The notes: generated from the letters alone by a model not told the origin. DNA of 64,000 nt from Prevotella sp. UBA1705 (GCA_002317385.1 DCJH01000017.1:48458-112457); one strand, 5' to 3'; shown: positions 44,084-52,677, counted from the first letter of the stretch. Numbers and translations: made by a program.

Positions 44084-45514
44084 TTACAATTGAAAACTAT
44101 TAACGCATCGGCAAACATCCTCCACTTCAGCATCGGTCATGGTCTGATTGCAGGGAATGCTCAGCTCCGACTGATGGATATGCTCGGTGACAGGCAGCGA
44201 GAGCGAGTGCCACTCATGGTAGCATTGCTGCTGATGGGGCGGTATGGGATAGTGGATCATGGTACCGATGCCGTGCTCCCGAAGATGCTGTTGCAACTGG
44301 TCGCGATGACTGCTGAGCACGGGGAAGATATGGTAGACGCAGTCCTCGTCGCGACAATCGGCGTTGTCGGTCATGGGACTGGCTATCTCCCACTCCATCT
44401 TGCCGGGCAGATAGATGTCTGGATGGTTGATGTTGGCATAATAATAATGGGCTATCTGCTTGCGCCGCAGATTGTCTTCGTCGAGATATTTGAGCTTCAC
44501 GCTGAGCACAGCCGCCTGAATCTCGTCGAGCCTGCTGTTGCGCCCGAGATAGGGAAAGACATATTTCTCCGTGGAACCATAGTTTCCCAGCGCCCTCACC
44601 ACGCGCGCCAGTTCTTCGTCGTCGGTCGTCACCGCTCCCGCATCCCCCATCGCCCCCAGATTCTTGCCGGGGTAGAACGAGTGGGCCGCGGCGGAGCCGA
44701 GAGAACCGGAGCGAGGAATTTTATAATTGAAAATTGAGAATTGAGAATTATGATTACACTGGAGGATGGAATCTTCAGCGGGTTGTGCGTTATGAGAAGC
44801 GGCGGCATCTTTACTCGTCTTCACAGAATCATCACCCGCGCCAGCCACTTGTGAATGGTGTATGGTGTATGGTGAATCCTCACATGGAATAGAAAAATCC
44901 TCCGCGTCAGCCAATTGTGAATTGTGAATTGTGAATTGTGAATCCCCGCATGGGGTACCCCCCCCTTCCGCGCCAGCTAATTTTGAATTTTGAATTTTGA
45001 ATTTTGAATTGCAACATCCCTGCGCCTGCGCATTGTCTTCTACCAGTTTCAGGTGCCAGCGGTCGCAGAGATCCTGGATGCCGGGGGTCCAGGCGTTGCG
45101 GCCATAGAGATGCACAAGAAGGAGGGCACGGGTGCGATCGGTGATGGCTTCCTCGATGAGCGTCTCGTTGATTTGCAGAGTGCTCACCCACGGCTCTACC
45201 AGTACGGGCTTCAGTCCGTTCTCGGTGATAGAGAGGATAGAGGCGATATAGGTGTTGGCCGGTACGATGACCTCGTCGCCTTCGTGCAACACGCCCATCT
45301 CCTTATAGGCCCGGAAGATGAGCGTCAGGGCGTCGAGGCCATTGGCGCAGCCCACGCAGTAGCGACTTCCGATATAGGCAGCATACTCCTTCTCAAACTG
45401 GGCGTTGGCCCCTCCCTGCAGATACCAACCGCTGTCTACCACCCGCGCCACAGCCTCCATGATTTCGTCATGGTGCATGGCGGTCACTTTCTTCAAACTG
45501 AGATAGTCTATCAT
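44084..45514 (-). CDS. DegT/DnrJ/EryC1-family sugar aminotransferase with a repeat-encoded 100-residue insert
   Basis: 476 residues; the family norm is about 370. LSLKKVTAMHHDEIMEAVARV, NGLDALTLIFRAY, GDEVIVPANTYIASI and VEDNAQAQG match FdtB/DesV-type enzymes. The PLP lysine is Lys284 in SFYPGKNLGAMGDAG. Between VEDNAQAQGC and SGSLGSAAAHSFYPGK, where relatives have a short loop, about 100 residues are inserted, encoded by intergenic-type repeats (44714-45013). The frame is intact across them. With the FdtA-type isomerase and acyltransferase upstream it would make a 3-amino-3,6-dideoxyhexose nucleotide. Whether the enzyme is active with the insert is open. Confidence 0.88.
   Translation of the reverse strand: MIDYLSLKKVTAMHHDEIMEAVARVVDSGWYLQGGANAQFEKEYAAYIGSRYCVGCANGLDALTLIFRAYKEMGVLHEGDEVIVPANTYIASILSITENGLKPVLVEPWVSTLQINETLIEEAITDRTRALLLVHLYGRNAWTPGIQDLCDRWHLKLVEDNAQAQGCCNSKFKIQNSKLAGAEGGGTPCGDSQFTIHNSQLADAEDFSIPCEDSPYTIHHSQVAGAGDDSVKTSKDAAASHNAQPAEDSILQCNHNSQFSIFNYKIPRSGSLGSAAAHSFYPGKNLGAMGDAGAVTTDDEELARVVRALGNYGSTEKYVFPYLGRNSRLDEIQAAVLSVKLKYLDEDNLRRKQIAHYYYANINHPDIYLPGKMEWEIASPMTDNADCRDEDCVYHIFPVLSSHRDQLQQHLREHGIGTMIHYPIPPHQQQCYHEWHSLSLPVTEHIHQSELSIPCNQTMTDAEVEDVCRCVNSFQL
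44714..45013 (-). repeat. In-frame repeat insertion in the aminotransferase gene
   Basis: Exactly 300 bases with my choice of boundaries. On the plus strand three units begin with GCGCCAGC or GCGTCAGC at 44838, 44903 and 44970 (spacings 65 and 67). Each is followed by runs of AATTGTGAATTGTGAATT, AATTTTGAATTTTG or GTGAATGGTGTATGG. A fourth degenerate run lies at 44722-44752. In protein they give 22-residue repeats with the pattern C-x-D/N-S-x-F-x-I-x-N-S-x-L-A-x-A. Confidence 0.85.
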
Positions 45515-45541
45515 AAAGCCGAAAAGGATTGAAAAGATGGG

Positions 45542-46477
45542 TTATAAATCGTATTCGTACCAGTCGTAGCACACCGCCCTGCCGCCGAAGCCCTCCTTCT
45601 GGAAGATGAGACTGCGGTTGAGCGCATGGCCGTCGCCATCGCTCGACTTGCCGAAATCAAAGCACTGCGCCTCACGATAGCGCTCATGGAGCAGGAAATC
45701 GAACAGTGCGTCGAGCGCCCCGCAGGCCTTCCCCTCGAGCGATGCCGATATATACTGGGTGTGAACCACCTGCGGCGTCTCAAAGATGACGGTGCCCCCC
45801 ACGGGCTGCCCGTCCTTGGAGGCGAGGAAAAGTCGGATGTTTTCGGGAAATCTCGAGTGCAAGAGCTGCATCTCTTGAAGCGTGTGCACGGGTCGGGCAT
45901 CATACTGACGCGCAAGGTTTCCCTCCAGAATGCGCCAGAACGACGGGTAGTCGGTGCTCTCACCGACGCTGATTCCCTCGCGCATAGCCTTGCGCACGCC
46001 ACTCTTGCGCGACTCTGTGAACCGGAGACGACGGGCCGTGAGCATAGACGACACGTGGCGCACACTCAGCCGTGCCTGGCAGATGTTGGTCAGTGCATAG
46101 AGGTCTTCCTCCGCGGGGAGGCGGTGGTAGATCCACGGCACGGCCTTGTAGACCACCCGGAGAAAGCCCTCCGATTTCAGAAAAGCATTGATAGCCTCGA
46201 ACGCTTCGGCCACCTCGGCCACCGTGGCATGGTCTGTGGTGAGCAGTCCGCCGTAGGTAAGTCCTTGGTGCGACCATATCGTGGTGCCCTCGCTGTTGGC
46301 CGGAAGCAGGGCAAAGAGGCGCTGCTTGCGGTAGACCAAGAGCGAGTGGTCGGCGAAACGAGCCTGATGATAGTCCATGTAGCCACGGTCGAAGAGGAAC
46401 GTGCCCTGTTTGCTCTGGACCACAAAGTCGTTCCACTGTGCGGCGCCGGAGGCCTCATATCGCTTCACTTCCCACAT
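45542..46477 (-). CDS. FemAB/GNAT-like acyltransferase of the amino-sugar cluster
   Basis: 311 residues from ATG 46477; the open frame extends further upstream but only over the preceding gene. Features such as TFLFDRGYMDYHQARFADHSL, KSGVRKAMREGISV, RLFLASKDGQPVGGTVIFE and ALDALFDFLLHERYREAQCFDFGKS place it with the FemAB-related GNAT proteins (Acetyltransf_6 type). It likely N-acylates the amino sugar made by its two neighbours, a role inferred from position. It overlaps the isomerase gene by 13 bases and lies 27 bases before the aminotransferase gene. Confidence 0.75.
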   Translation of the reverse strand: MWEVKRYEASGAAQWNDFVVQSKQGTFLFDRGYMDYHQARFADHSLLVYRKQRLFALLPANSEGTTIWSHQGLTYGGLLTTDHATVAEVAEAFEAINAFLKSEGFLRVVYKAVPWIYHRLPAEEDLYALTNICQARLSVRHVSSMLTARRLRFTESRKSGVRKAMREGISVGESTDYPSFWRILEGNLARQYDARPVHTLQEMQLLHSRFPENIRLFLASKDGQPVGGTVIFETPQVVHTQYISASLEGKACGALDALFDFLLHERYREAQCFDFGKSSDGDGHALNRSLIFQKEGFGGRAVCYDWYEYDL

Positions 46478-46896
46478 ACGGCCTGTGATGAAAGATGGTT
46501 TTTCAAATACGCCACATACTCGTCGTACTCGCGGATATAGTCTTCCTCGTCGAACGGATCCTCCGCCAACACGAGGCATACGGCTCCCGAAGAGAAGTCT
46601 TCGAGCGTGCGCCACACCCCCGTCTCCACCAGAAGTCCCTGATAGGGATGGTTCAAGAGAAACGATTTGCGCTCATTTGTGTTGTCGAGCGTCACCGTGA
46701 ACGAGCCGCTCACGGCCACGATGTATTCGCGACAATGCTTATGGGCATGTCCCCCGCGGTGCTCGCCCGACGGCACGTCGTAGGTCCAGTAGACCCTGCT
46801 GATATTGAACGGCACCTGCTTCAGCTGTTCGGCTACGGTGAGATTGCCCCTTGGGTCGAGTATTTTAGGTAAGTCGATGATTTCGCCTAAGTTCAT
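46465..46896 (-). CDS. fdtA: Sugar 3,4-ketoisomerase (FdtA/WxcM-type cupin)
   Basis: 143 residues, the size of FdtA. The cupin carries DPRGNLTVAEQL, VYWTYDVPSGEHRGGHAHK with the catalytic histidine pair, CREYIVAVSGSFTV and GVWRTLEDFSSGAVCLVLA. The family isomerises dTDP-4-keto-6-deoxyglucose to the 3-keto sugar, which the following aminotransferase can then aminate to a Fuc3N- or Qui3N-type product. The stereochemistry cannot be told from sequence here. Confidence 0.88.
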   Translation of the reverse strand: MNLGEIIDLPKILDPRGNLTVAEQLKQVPFNISRVYWTYDVPSGEHRGGHAHKHCREYIVAVSGSFTVTLDNTNERKSFLLNHPYQGLLVETGVWRTLEDFSSGAVCLVLAEDPFDEEDYIREYDEYVAYLKNHLSSQAVCGK

Positions 46897-46952
46897 AATC
46901 CAAAACGATGATTACTGATACATATATATTATAGGTGCTATGCGCGCCACGG

Positions 46953-47282
46953 CTACTGCCCTATGCCGATGCGCTTTCTCACCAATGGCGAGAACATCTG
47001 CACCATGGCCTGCCACTCAGGCGTGATGGCGAGCTTGCGAAAATCCTTCTCGATAATCTCCTCGATGACCTCGGGGCGTACTCTGTGATGCTCAGCGATG
47101 GCACTGAGAGGCTTCATCGGCGAACCGAACAGCCCATAACGGGTGGAGATTATCTCTTTGTCGACAGGGCCGAGCATGGTAATAAGAATATCCATATTGG
47201 CCTTATCCTGCTCGCTGACCAGCAGTGTGGAGTCGTGAAAAAGCTCCAGAAAAGCATGTATTTGTTGGGAAAGAGCGTTCAT
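46953..47282 (-). CDS. Small sigma-70 region 4-like helix-turn-helix protein
   Basis: 109 residues. The segment EIISTRYGLFGSPMKPLSA, continuing to EHHRVRPEVIEEIIEKDFRKL, lines up with sigma-70 region 4 (RYGL, then a helix-turn-helix, then the basic recognition helix ending in LRKL). No region 2 is present and the length is too short for a sigma factor. It could be a DNA-binding regulator or a sigma mimic. It sits 13 bases downstream of the phosphodiesterase gene in the minus-strand operon. I infer function from resemblance only. Confidence 0.55.
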   Translation of the reverse strand: MNALSQQIHAFLELFHDSTLLVSEQDKANMDILITMLGPVDKEIISTRYGLFGSPMKPLSAIAEHHRVRPEVIEEIIEKDFRKLAITPEWQAMVQMFSPLVRKRIGIGQ

Positions 47283-47295
47283 AGAATACGTGAAT

Positions 47296-47793
47296 TTATC
47301 GTTTGCCTATAGTTATAACCTCGCAATCGGTAAATTTATTGCCGTCGATGGTCAGTTTAATGAGGGTGCGTTCCTTGTGCCATCCCACCAGTCCAGCTGC
47401 TCCCGGATTGATGTGGAGCAGATGGAGACGACGGTCGGGCATCACCTTGAGGATGTGGGAATGGCCCGAGATGAACAGCTGCGGAGGGTTCTGGCGTATC
47501 TGCGGGCCTATCGAGGCATCGTAGCGACCGGGGTATCCGCCGATGTGCTTGATGAGAACGTCGATGTCCTCGACCTTGAAGCGCAGGGTCTCAGGGTATC
47601 GGGCCTGCATCTCGGCATCGTCTATATTACCATAGACAGCCCTGAACCGGGGCTTCATGGCCTCAAACCGGTCGGCCAGCTCCATGCTGCCAATATCGCC
47701 CGCATGCCAAATCTCGTCACAATCGGCCAGGTAAGTCTCAAACTTGTCGTCCCAATGGCTGTGGGTATCGCTCAGAATGCCAATGGTTTTCAT
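47296..47793 (-). CDS. YfcE/MJ0936-family metallophosphoesterase
   Basis: 165 residues. All metal-binding motifs are present: GILSDTHSHWDD, IWHAGDIGS, VYGNIDD, ISGHSHI and HINPGAAG. The family are small cytoplasmic phosphodiesterases of uncertain natural substrate. It overlaps the upstream kinase gene by four bases (47790-47793), a sign of translational coupling. Confidence 0.9.
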   Translation of the reverse strand: MKTIGILSDTHSHWDDKFETYLADCDEIWHAGDIGSMELADRFEAMKPRFRAVYGNIDDAEMQARYPETLRFKVEDIDVLIKHIGGYPGRYDASIGPQIRQNPPQLFISGHSHILKVMPDRRLHLLHINPGAAGLVGWHKERTLIKLTIDGNKFTDCEVITIGKR

Positions 47794-48449
47794 CCTTCAG
47801 TGGGTTCAGTGCAGCCTTCGTTCCCAGTCATTCCAAAGCGGTGACGGATGAAGGCCGCTATGAATCGCTCGGTCTCCTCAATGCCGAGGAGGCTCGAATT
47901 GATGCAGAGGTCGTAGCTCTCGGCATGTCCCCAGTGCTTGCCGGTGTAGTAGTTGTAATATGAAGCACGGTTGTCCTCCTGACTACGAATCAGCTTTCGG
48001 GCCGCGGCGCGGTCGAGTCCACGACGCTTGCAAACGCGCTGGATGCGCTGGTCGAGATTGGCCGAGATGAAGATATTGATGGTATTCTTGTAGTCGCGCA
48101 GCACATAATCGGCCGTACGACCTACGAAAACACAGTTCCCCTCGTCCGCAGCCTTACGAATCGCGTCGCTCTGGAACTGGTAAAGGCTCTCTTGTGAGAA
48201 ATTGTTCTTATAGAGATTGTTCTCCCCCTGGAACGACACGTGGATATGAAAAAGCGATTTCATGAATCCCTTGCGCTCATCGTTCTGCTCAAAAAACTTC
48301 TCGCTGAAGCCGCTTTCCTTGGCGGCAAGGTTGAGCAGTTCCTTGTCGTAGAATTTGCAACCGAACTCCTCGGCCAGGCGCTTGGCAATCTCACGACCTC
48401 CGGATCCTATCTGGCGGCCTATATTAATAATAAGTTTAGGCTTGTTCAT
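47790..48449 (-). CDS. Cytidylate-kinase-like protein
   Basis: 219 residues. The start LIINIGRQIGSGGREIAKRLAEEFGCKFYDKELL contains the Walker A loop (GRQIGSGGR) of the Cytidylate_kin2 family. CVFVGRTADYVLRDY and NIFISANLDQRIQRV are the nucleotide-binding segments, and RAAARKLIRSQEDNRASYYNYYTGKHWG is the lid region. The true housekeeping cmk is normally a different protein, so the substrate here is uncertain. It overlaps the MATE gene by 14 bases. Confidence 0.85.
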   Translation of the reverse strand: MNKPKLIINIGRQIGSGGREIAKRLAEEFGCKFYDKELLNLAAKESGFSEKFFEQNDERKGFMKSLFHIHVSFQGENNLYKNNFSQESLYQFQSDAIRKAADEGNCVFVGRTADYVLRDYKNTINIFISANLDQRIQRVCKRRGLDRAAARKLIRSQEDNRASYYNYYTGKHWGHAESYDLCINSSLLGIEETERFIAAFIRHRFGMTGNEGCTEPTEG

Positions 48450-49815
48450 GGCTATCTGATTTTATTTGCTTCTGGAATTTTCTCATATTGATATACAGCA
48501 CAACGGCAGCCACGATAGCGGCTGTAATGTCGGATGCCGGTAGCGAATACCACACGCCATCAATACCAAAATAATTGGGCAGCACGGCCAGCAATGGCAA
48601 CAGGAACAGCAGTTGGCGAGACAACGACAGGAAGATACTGATCTTGACCTTACCGATACACTGGAAGAAATTGGTGACCACCATCTGGAATCCGATAATA
48701 GGGAAGAACAACATATCTATGCGTATGCCCCTGACGGCCAGCTGGATGAGATGTTGGTCGGTGGTAAACATCCGGGCACAGAGATGGGGAACGAGCATGG
48801 CAATGAGCCAGCCGGTGGTCATGATGCACGTTGCGCCAATGATGGCAAGCTTCAACACCCGCATCACACGGTCCATCTGCTGACTGCCATAGTTGTATCC
48901 GGCAATGGGTTGCATGCCCTGGTTCACGCCGAAAACAAACATGATGAACACCGTTCCGATGGAGTTGGCTATGCCATAGGAGCCCACCGAAAGATCGCCG
49001 CCATACTTCACAAACTGATTGTTCATAAAGATGACGATGATGCAGGCACATACATTCATCAGGAAAGGTGAGATACCCACCCCCACAATGTTCTTCACCA
49101 GGTTGGCTTTAAGTCGGTAGATGCCTCGTTTGAGGTGCAGGAGCTCACGCTTGTTGGTGAGCAATCGCACCTGATAGACCAGCGCAAGCGACTGAGAAAG
49201 GATGGTGGCGAAGGCGGCTCCACGTATTCCCCAGCCCCACCACAGGATGAAAATCACGTCGAATATGATATTCATCACTACCGTAAAGACAGTGGAATAC
49301 ATGGCCTGGCGTGGTTTAGAGGTGGCCCTCAACACCGCATTCATACAGAAATACATGTGGGTAACCATGTTGCCCAAAAGGATAACCTGCATGAAATCGC
49401 GGGCAAAAGGGAGTGTCTCCTCGCTGGCTCCAAAGAACCTGAGGATAGGATTGAGAAACACAAAACAGATGAGTCCGAAGAAGAATCCCACAAGGAGTGC
49501 CAGCGTCACGGTGTTGCCCAGCAGGTCTTCGGCAGTCTGATAGTCGCGCTGCCCCAGCTTGACGGAGATTGCCGTGGACGAGCCCACACCCACTGCAGCG
49601 CCGAAGGCTGCAGAGAGATTCATGAAAGGAAAGGTAATGGCGAGGCCGGAGATGGCCATGGGGCCTACTACTTGGCCGATAAAGACTCGATCGATGATAT
49701 TGTATAAAGACGCTGCCGTCATTGCGATGATGGCAGGCAAGGCATACTGTAGGAGCAATTGGCCCACAGGTTTGGTGCCTAATTCGAGCGTAGCACGCTT
49801 ATTATCATTATCCAT
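48436..49815 (-). CDS. MATE-family multidrug/solute efflux transporter
   Basis: 459 residues from ATG 49815; the frame extends 17 codons further into the divergent promoter region. Twelve helices and the two homologous halves are visible (PVGQLLLQYALPAIIAMTAASLYNIIDRVFIG, and ISPFLMNVCACIIVIFMNNQF with GVNQGMQPIAGYNYG). It should export drugs or metabolites using sodium or protons. It is the first gene of a seven-gene minus-strand operon. If the promoter at 49826-49833 is used, the leader is only a few bases long. Confidence 0.9.
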   Translation of the reverse strand: MDNDNKRATLELGTKPVGQLLLQYALPAIIAMTAASLYNIIDRVFIGQVVGPMAISGLAITFPFMNLSAAFGAAVGVGSSTAISVKLGQRDYQTAEDLLGNTVTLALLVGFFFGLICFVFLNPILRFFGASEETLPFARDFMQVILLGNMVTHMYFCMNAVLRATSKPRQAMYSTVFTVVMNIIFDVIFILWWGWGIRGAAFATILSQSLALVYQVRLLTNKRELLHLKRGIYRLKANLVKNIVGVGISPFLMNVCACIIVIFMNNQFVKYGGDLSVGSYGIANSIGTVFIMFVFGVNQGMQPIAGYNYGSQQMDRVMRVLKLAIIGATCIMTTGWLIAMLVPHLCARMFTTDQHLIQLAVRGIRIDMLFFPIIGFQMVVTNFFQCIGKVKISIFLSLSRQLLFLLPLLAVLPNYFGIDGVWYSLPASDITAAIVAAVVLYINMRKFQKQIKSDSHEQA

Positions 49816-49825
49816 AAGACAATTG

Positions 49826-49833
49826 CAAAAGTA
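49826..49833 (-). promoter_or_regulatory. Promoter -7 element of the minus-strand MATE operon
   Basis: TACTTTTG on the minus strand, followed by C. It faces the subtilase promoter with the two -7 elements only 33 bases apart. No clear -33 element is seen. Transcription would begin about four bases before the ATG. Confidence 0.45.
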
Positions 49834-49842
49834 CGAAAAAGT

Positions 49843-49874
49843 TTTGGAGATTCGCCTTTTTAACACTACTTTTG
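49843..49874 (+). promoter_or_regulatory. Promoter of the subtilase gene
   Basis: TTTG at 49843-49846, 20 bases, then TACTTTTG at 49867-49874, exact consensus, followed by C. Confidence 0.65.
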
Positions 49875-49898
49875 CAATAGTAAAAACAAATTCTATCG

Positions 49899-51302
49899 AT
49901 GAAACATACCTTCCTTTTGATACTGCTCCTTGCCGAGACGCTCACCTTGTCGGCTCAAGGCAGTAAAAAAATAGCCTACCCTGATGGGAAATTCTCCATA
50001 TTCCGCATATATCTCAAGGATAAAAAGGGCACCGCCTACTCTCTGAAGCATCCAGAAACCTTCCTGTCTGCCAAGGCATTGAAGCGTAGGGAAAGGCAGA
50101 ATCTGCCTGTGGACTCGACAGACCTGCCCATATCGAAGAGCTATGTAGACCAAATCAACAAGGCGGGACTGCAGGTTATCGGTGGAAGCAAGTGGAATAA
50201 TACGGCACTGGTCAAGGTTACCGATCCAGGCATGATACCTCTTCTGAAGTATTTTCCCTTCGTGAGCCGAACGGTCAAGGTATTTACCGCCCCTGATTCC
50301 ATTGTTCCTATCCGTCCGGATAATATGGTGAAAGACACGGCTTCCATCAAGAGGAAGAAGACAAATCGTTATGGAACGGGCCGGAGTCAGATTCAGATGC
50401 TCGACGGTATCAGGATGCACGAAGCCGGTTTCCAAGGAGACGGCATGCTCATTGCCATCGTAGACGGTGGCTATATGAACGTCGACAAGATCGATTATTT
50501 TAAGAACGTGAAGATTGTCGGCACCCGCGACTTTGTCTATCCCTATAATACTAATGTATATAACCTCCTGGATCACGGCACCATGGTGCTATCGGATATG
50601 GCCGCCAACATAGATAGTATGTTTGTGGGAACGGCTCCCCATGCCTCTTATCTCCTATTGAGGAGTGAGGATGGGCGCTCAGAGAACCTGGTGGAAGAGG
50701 ATTATTGGGCTCAGGCTGTGGAGTATGCAGACTCCATTGGGGCCGACATCATCAATTCTTCATTAGGATATACCAAGTTTGACGATGCTCAGGCAAGCCA
50801 CATCTACCGTGAGCAGGACGGTAAGACGGCCATCAATTCGTGCACGGCTTCCATGGTTGCCTCCAAGGGGATGATACTTGTCAACAGTGCAGGAAACGAG
50901 GGAATGAAGACGTGGAAACGCATCAACTTCCCCGCCGACGCTACTAATATACTCGCTGTAGCGGCCTTGTCGCGCGACAGCATCAATGCAAGGTTCAGCT
51001 CGGTGGGTCCATCTTTCGACGGGAGGGTAAAGCCCGACGTGGCCGCCCAGGGCTATCAGTCGGCGGTCATCGACGGTACTGGCGTGATCACCACGGCCAA
51101 TGGCACCTCCTTTGCCTCCCCCATCACTTGCGGAATGGTAGCTTGTCTCTGGCAGGCCTTGCCCCATAAGACTTCCTTTGAGATAATGGACCTGATCAGG
51201 AAGTCGGGTAGTCGCGCAGAATTTCCCGACAATATCTTCGGCTATGGCATACCCGATTTCTGGAAAGCATATCAAGATGGGCTGAGCAATGCGGCCCATT
51301 GA
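49899..51302 (+). CDS. Exported subtilisin-like serine protease (S8 family)
   Basis: 467 residues with a signal peptide (FLLILLLAETLTLSAQ). The catalytic triad is Asp189 in IAIVDGGYMNVD, His226 in LLDHGTMVLSD and Ser404 in NGTSFASPITCGM, with the oxyanion region in LVNSAGNEG. An N-terminal propeptide-like part of about 150 residues precedes the protease. There is no obvious T9SS C-terminal domain; the protein ends just after the protease fold, so it is probably periplasmic. It lies 34 bases upstream of xseA. Confidence 0.92.
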   Translation: MKHTFLLILLLAETLTLSAQGSKKIAYPDGKFSIFRIYLKDKKGTAYSLKHPETFLSAKALKRRERQNLPVDSTDLPISKSYVDQINKAGLQVIGGSKWNNTALVKVTDPGMIPLLKYFPFVSRTVKVFTAPDSIVPIRPDNMVKDTASIKRKKTNRYGTGRSQIQMLDGIRMHEAGFQGDGMLIAIVDGGYMNVDKIDYFKNVKIVGTRDFVYPYNTNVYNLLDHGTMVLSDMAANIDSMFVGTAPHASYLLLRSEDGRSENLVEEDYWAQAVEYADSIGADIINSSLGYTKFDDAQASHIYREQDGKTAINSCTASMVASKGMILVNSAGNEGMKTWKRINFPADATNILAVAALSRDSINARFSSVGPSFDGRVKPDVAAQGYQSAVIDGTGVITTANGTSFASPITCGMVACLWQALPHKTSFEIMDLIRKSGSRAEFPDNIFGYGIPDFWKAYQDGLSNAAH

Positions 51303-51336
51303 TTCAAAAATTTGGACCTCAGGGCTACATGAAACC

Positions 51337-52635
51337 ATGCAAAAGAATACGCTGACACTCTATGAACTCAACTCGTTGGTACGCGAAGTGCTGGAGACCA
51401 GCATGGACTCGGCCTATTGGGTAGAGGCAGAAATCTCAGAGGCAAGGGAGGTCAGGGGGCATTGCTACATGGAACTCATCCAGAAAGACCTATTCTCTCC
51501 CACTCCCGTGGCACGGGCTTCGGCCAAGTGTTGGAAGTCGACGTGGATGTCGTTGCGGCCGAAATTCGAGCGTACAACAGGGCAACCGCTTCGCGCCGGC
51601 ATGAAAGTGATGCTCCTTGTCACCGCCAATTTCCATGAGGCTTTCGGCTTTTCATGGATTGTTCAGGACATAGACCCTACCTATACCATGGGAGATATGG
51701 CCCGTAAGCGGCTGGAAATCATCCGCCAACTCAAGGAACAGGGCATCTTTGACATGCAGAAAGAGCTGTCGATTCCTATGTTTGCCCAACGCGTCGCGGT
51801 CGTTTCCAGCGAGAATGCAGCCGGCTATGGCGATTTCTGCCAGCAGCTGACGAACAACGACTACGGCTTCAAGTTCTACCCAAAACTATTCCCAGCCATC
51901 ATGCAAGGCGACCAAGTGGAGCCGAGTGTGATAGCTTCCCTCAACCAAATCAACAGGTGGGCCGACCACTTCGACGTGGTGGTTATCATCCGAGGAGGTG
52001 GCGCTACAGCCGACATGAGCGGCTTCGACACGCTCGCCTTAGCCGAGAATGTGGCCAATTTCCCACTTCCCATTATCACCGGAATAGGTCACGAGCGCGA
52101 CGAGAGCATTCTCGACATGGTGTCGAATACCCGTGTGAAGACTCCCACAGCAGCCGCGGCGTTTCTCATCGACAACCTGGCTGGCGTGTGGACTCACCTT
52201 GAGAACTGCCAGAATCGCGTCACCACGCACGTCAACCATCGCATGGAGCGCGAGCATTCGCGCCTCGACCGCTGTGCCGAGCGCATCCCCATGCTGTTCT
52301 CTATGGTCAAGACCAGACAGGAAGCGCGTCTTGACCGACTGTCAAACTCCATCAGTTCACTTATTCAAAACCGCCTCACGGATCAGCTTCATCGACTTCA
52401 ACTCATCAGTTCGAGCATCAAGCCGAATATCCAACGGCGCATGATGAACGAGCATCATCGGCTTGAACAGCTCGACATCAGGCTCAAAGCCGTAGACCCA
52501 GGAATCCTTCTGAAACGGGGATACAGCATCACCCTCCATCAAGGCAAGGCCGTGAGAGATGCCTCCCAGCTCCATCCGGGCGACGAAATAGAGACTCGCG
52601 TGGAGCACGGCAGCATCCAATCCATTGTGAAATAA
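51337..52635 (+). CDS. xseA: Exodeoxyribonuclease VII large subunit
   Basis: 432 residues from ATG 51337. The OB-fold start (LTLYELNSLVREVLETSMDSAYWVEAEISE) and the nuclease core (VAVVSSENAAGYGDF, VVIIRGGGATADMSGFDT, ITGIGHERDESILD, VKTPTAAAAFL) are clear, followed by the long coiled coil and LLKRGYSIT. With XseB it degrades single-stranded DNA. xseB follows after 42 bases. Confidence 0.94.
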   Translation: MQKNTLTLYELNSLVREVLETSMDSAYWVEAEISEAREVRGHCYMELIQKDLFSPTPVARASAKCWKSTWMSLRPKFERTTGQPLRAGMKVMLLVTANFHEAFGFSWIVQDIDPTYTMGDMARKRLEIIRQLKEQGIFDMQKELSIPMFAQRVAVVSSENAAGYGDFCQQLTNNDYGFKFYPKLFPAIMQGDQVEPSVIASLNQINRWADHFDVVVIIRGGGATADMSGFDTLALAENVANFPLPIITGIGHERDESILDMVSNTRVKTPTAAAAFLIDNLAGVWTHLENCQNRVTTHVNHRMEREHSRLDRCAERIPMLFSMVKTRQEARLDRLSNSISSLIQNRLTDQLHRLQLISSSIKPNIQRRMMNEHHRLEQLDIRLKAVDPGILLKRGYSITLHQGKAVRDASQLHPGDEIETRVEHGSIQSIVK

Positions 52636-52677
52636 CGCTTTTTCCCACCATTAATACCCACAAAACGATTATAGATT

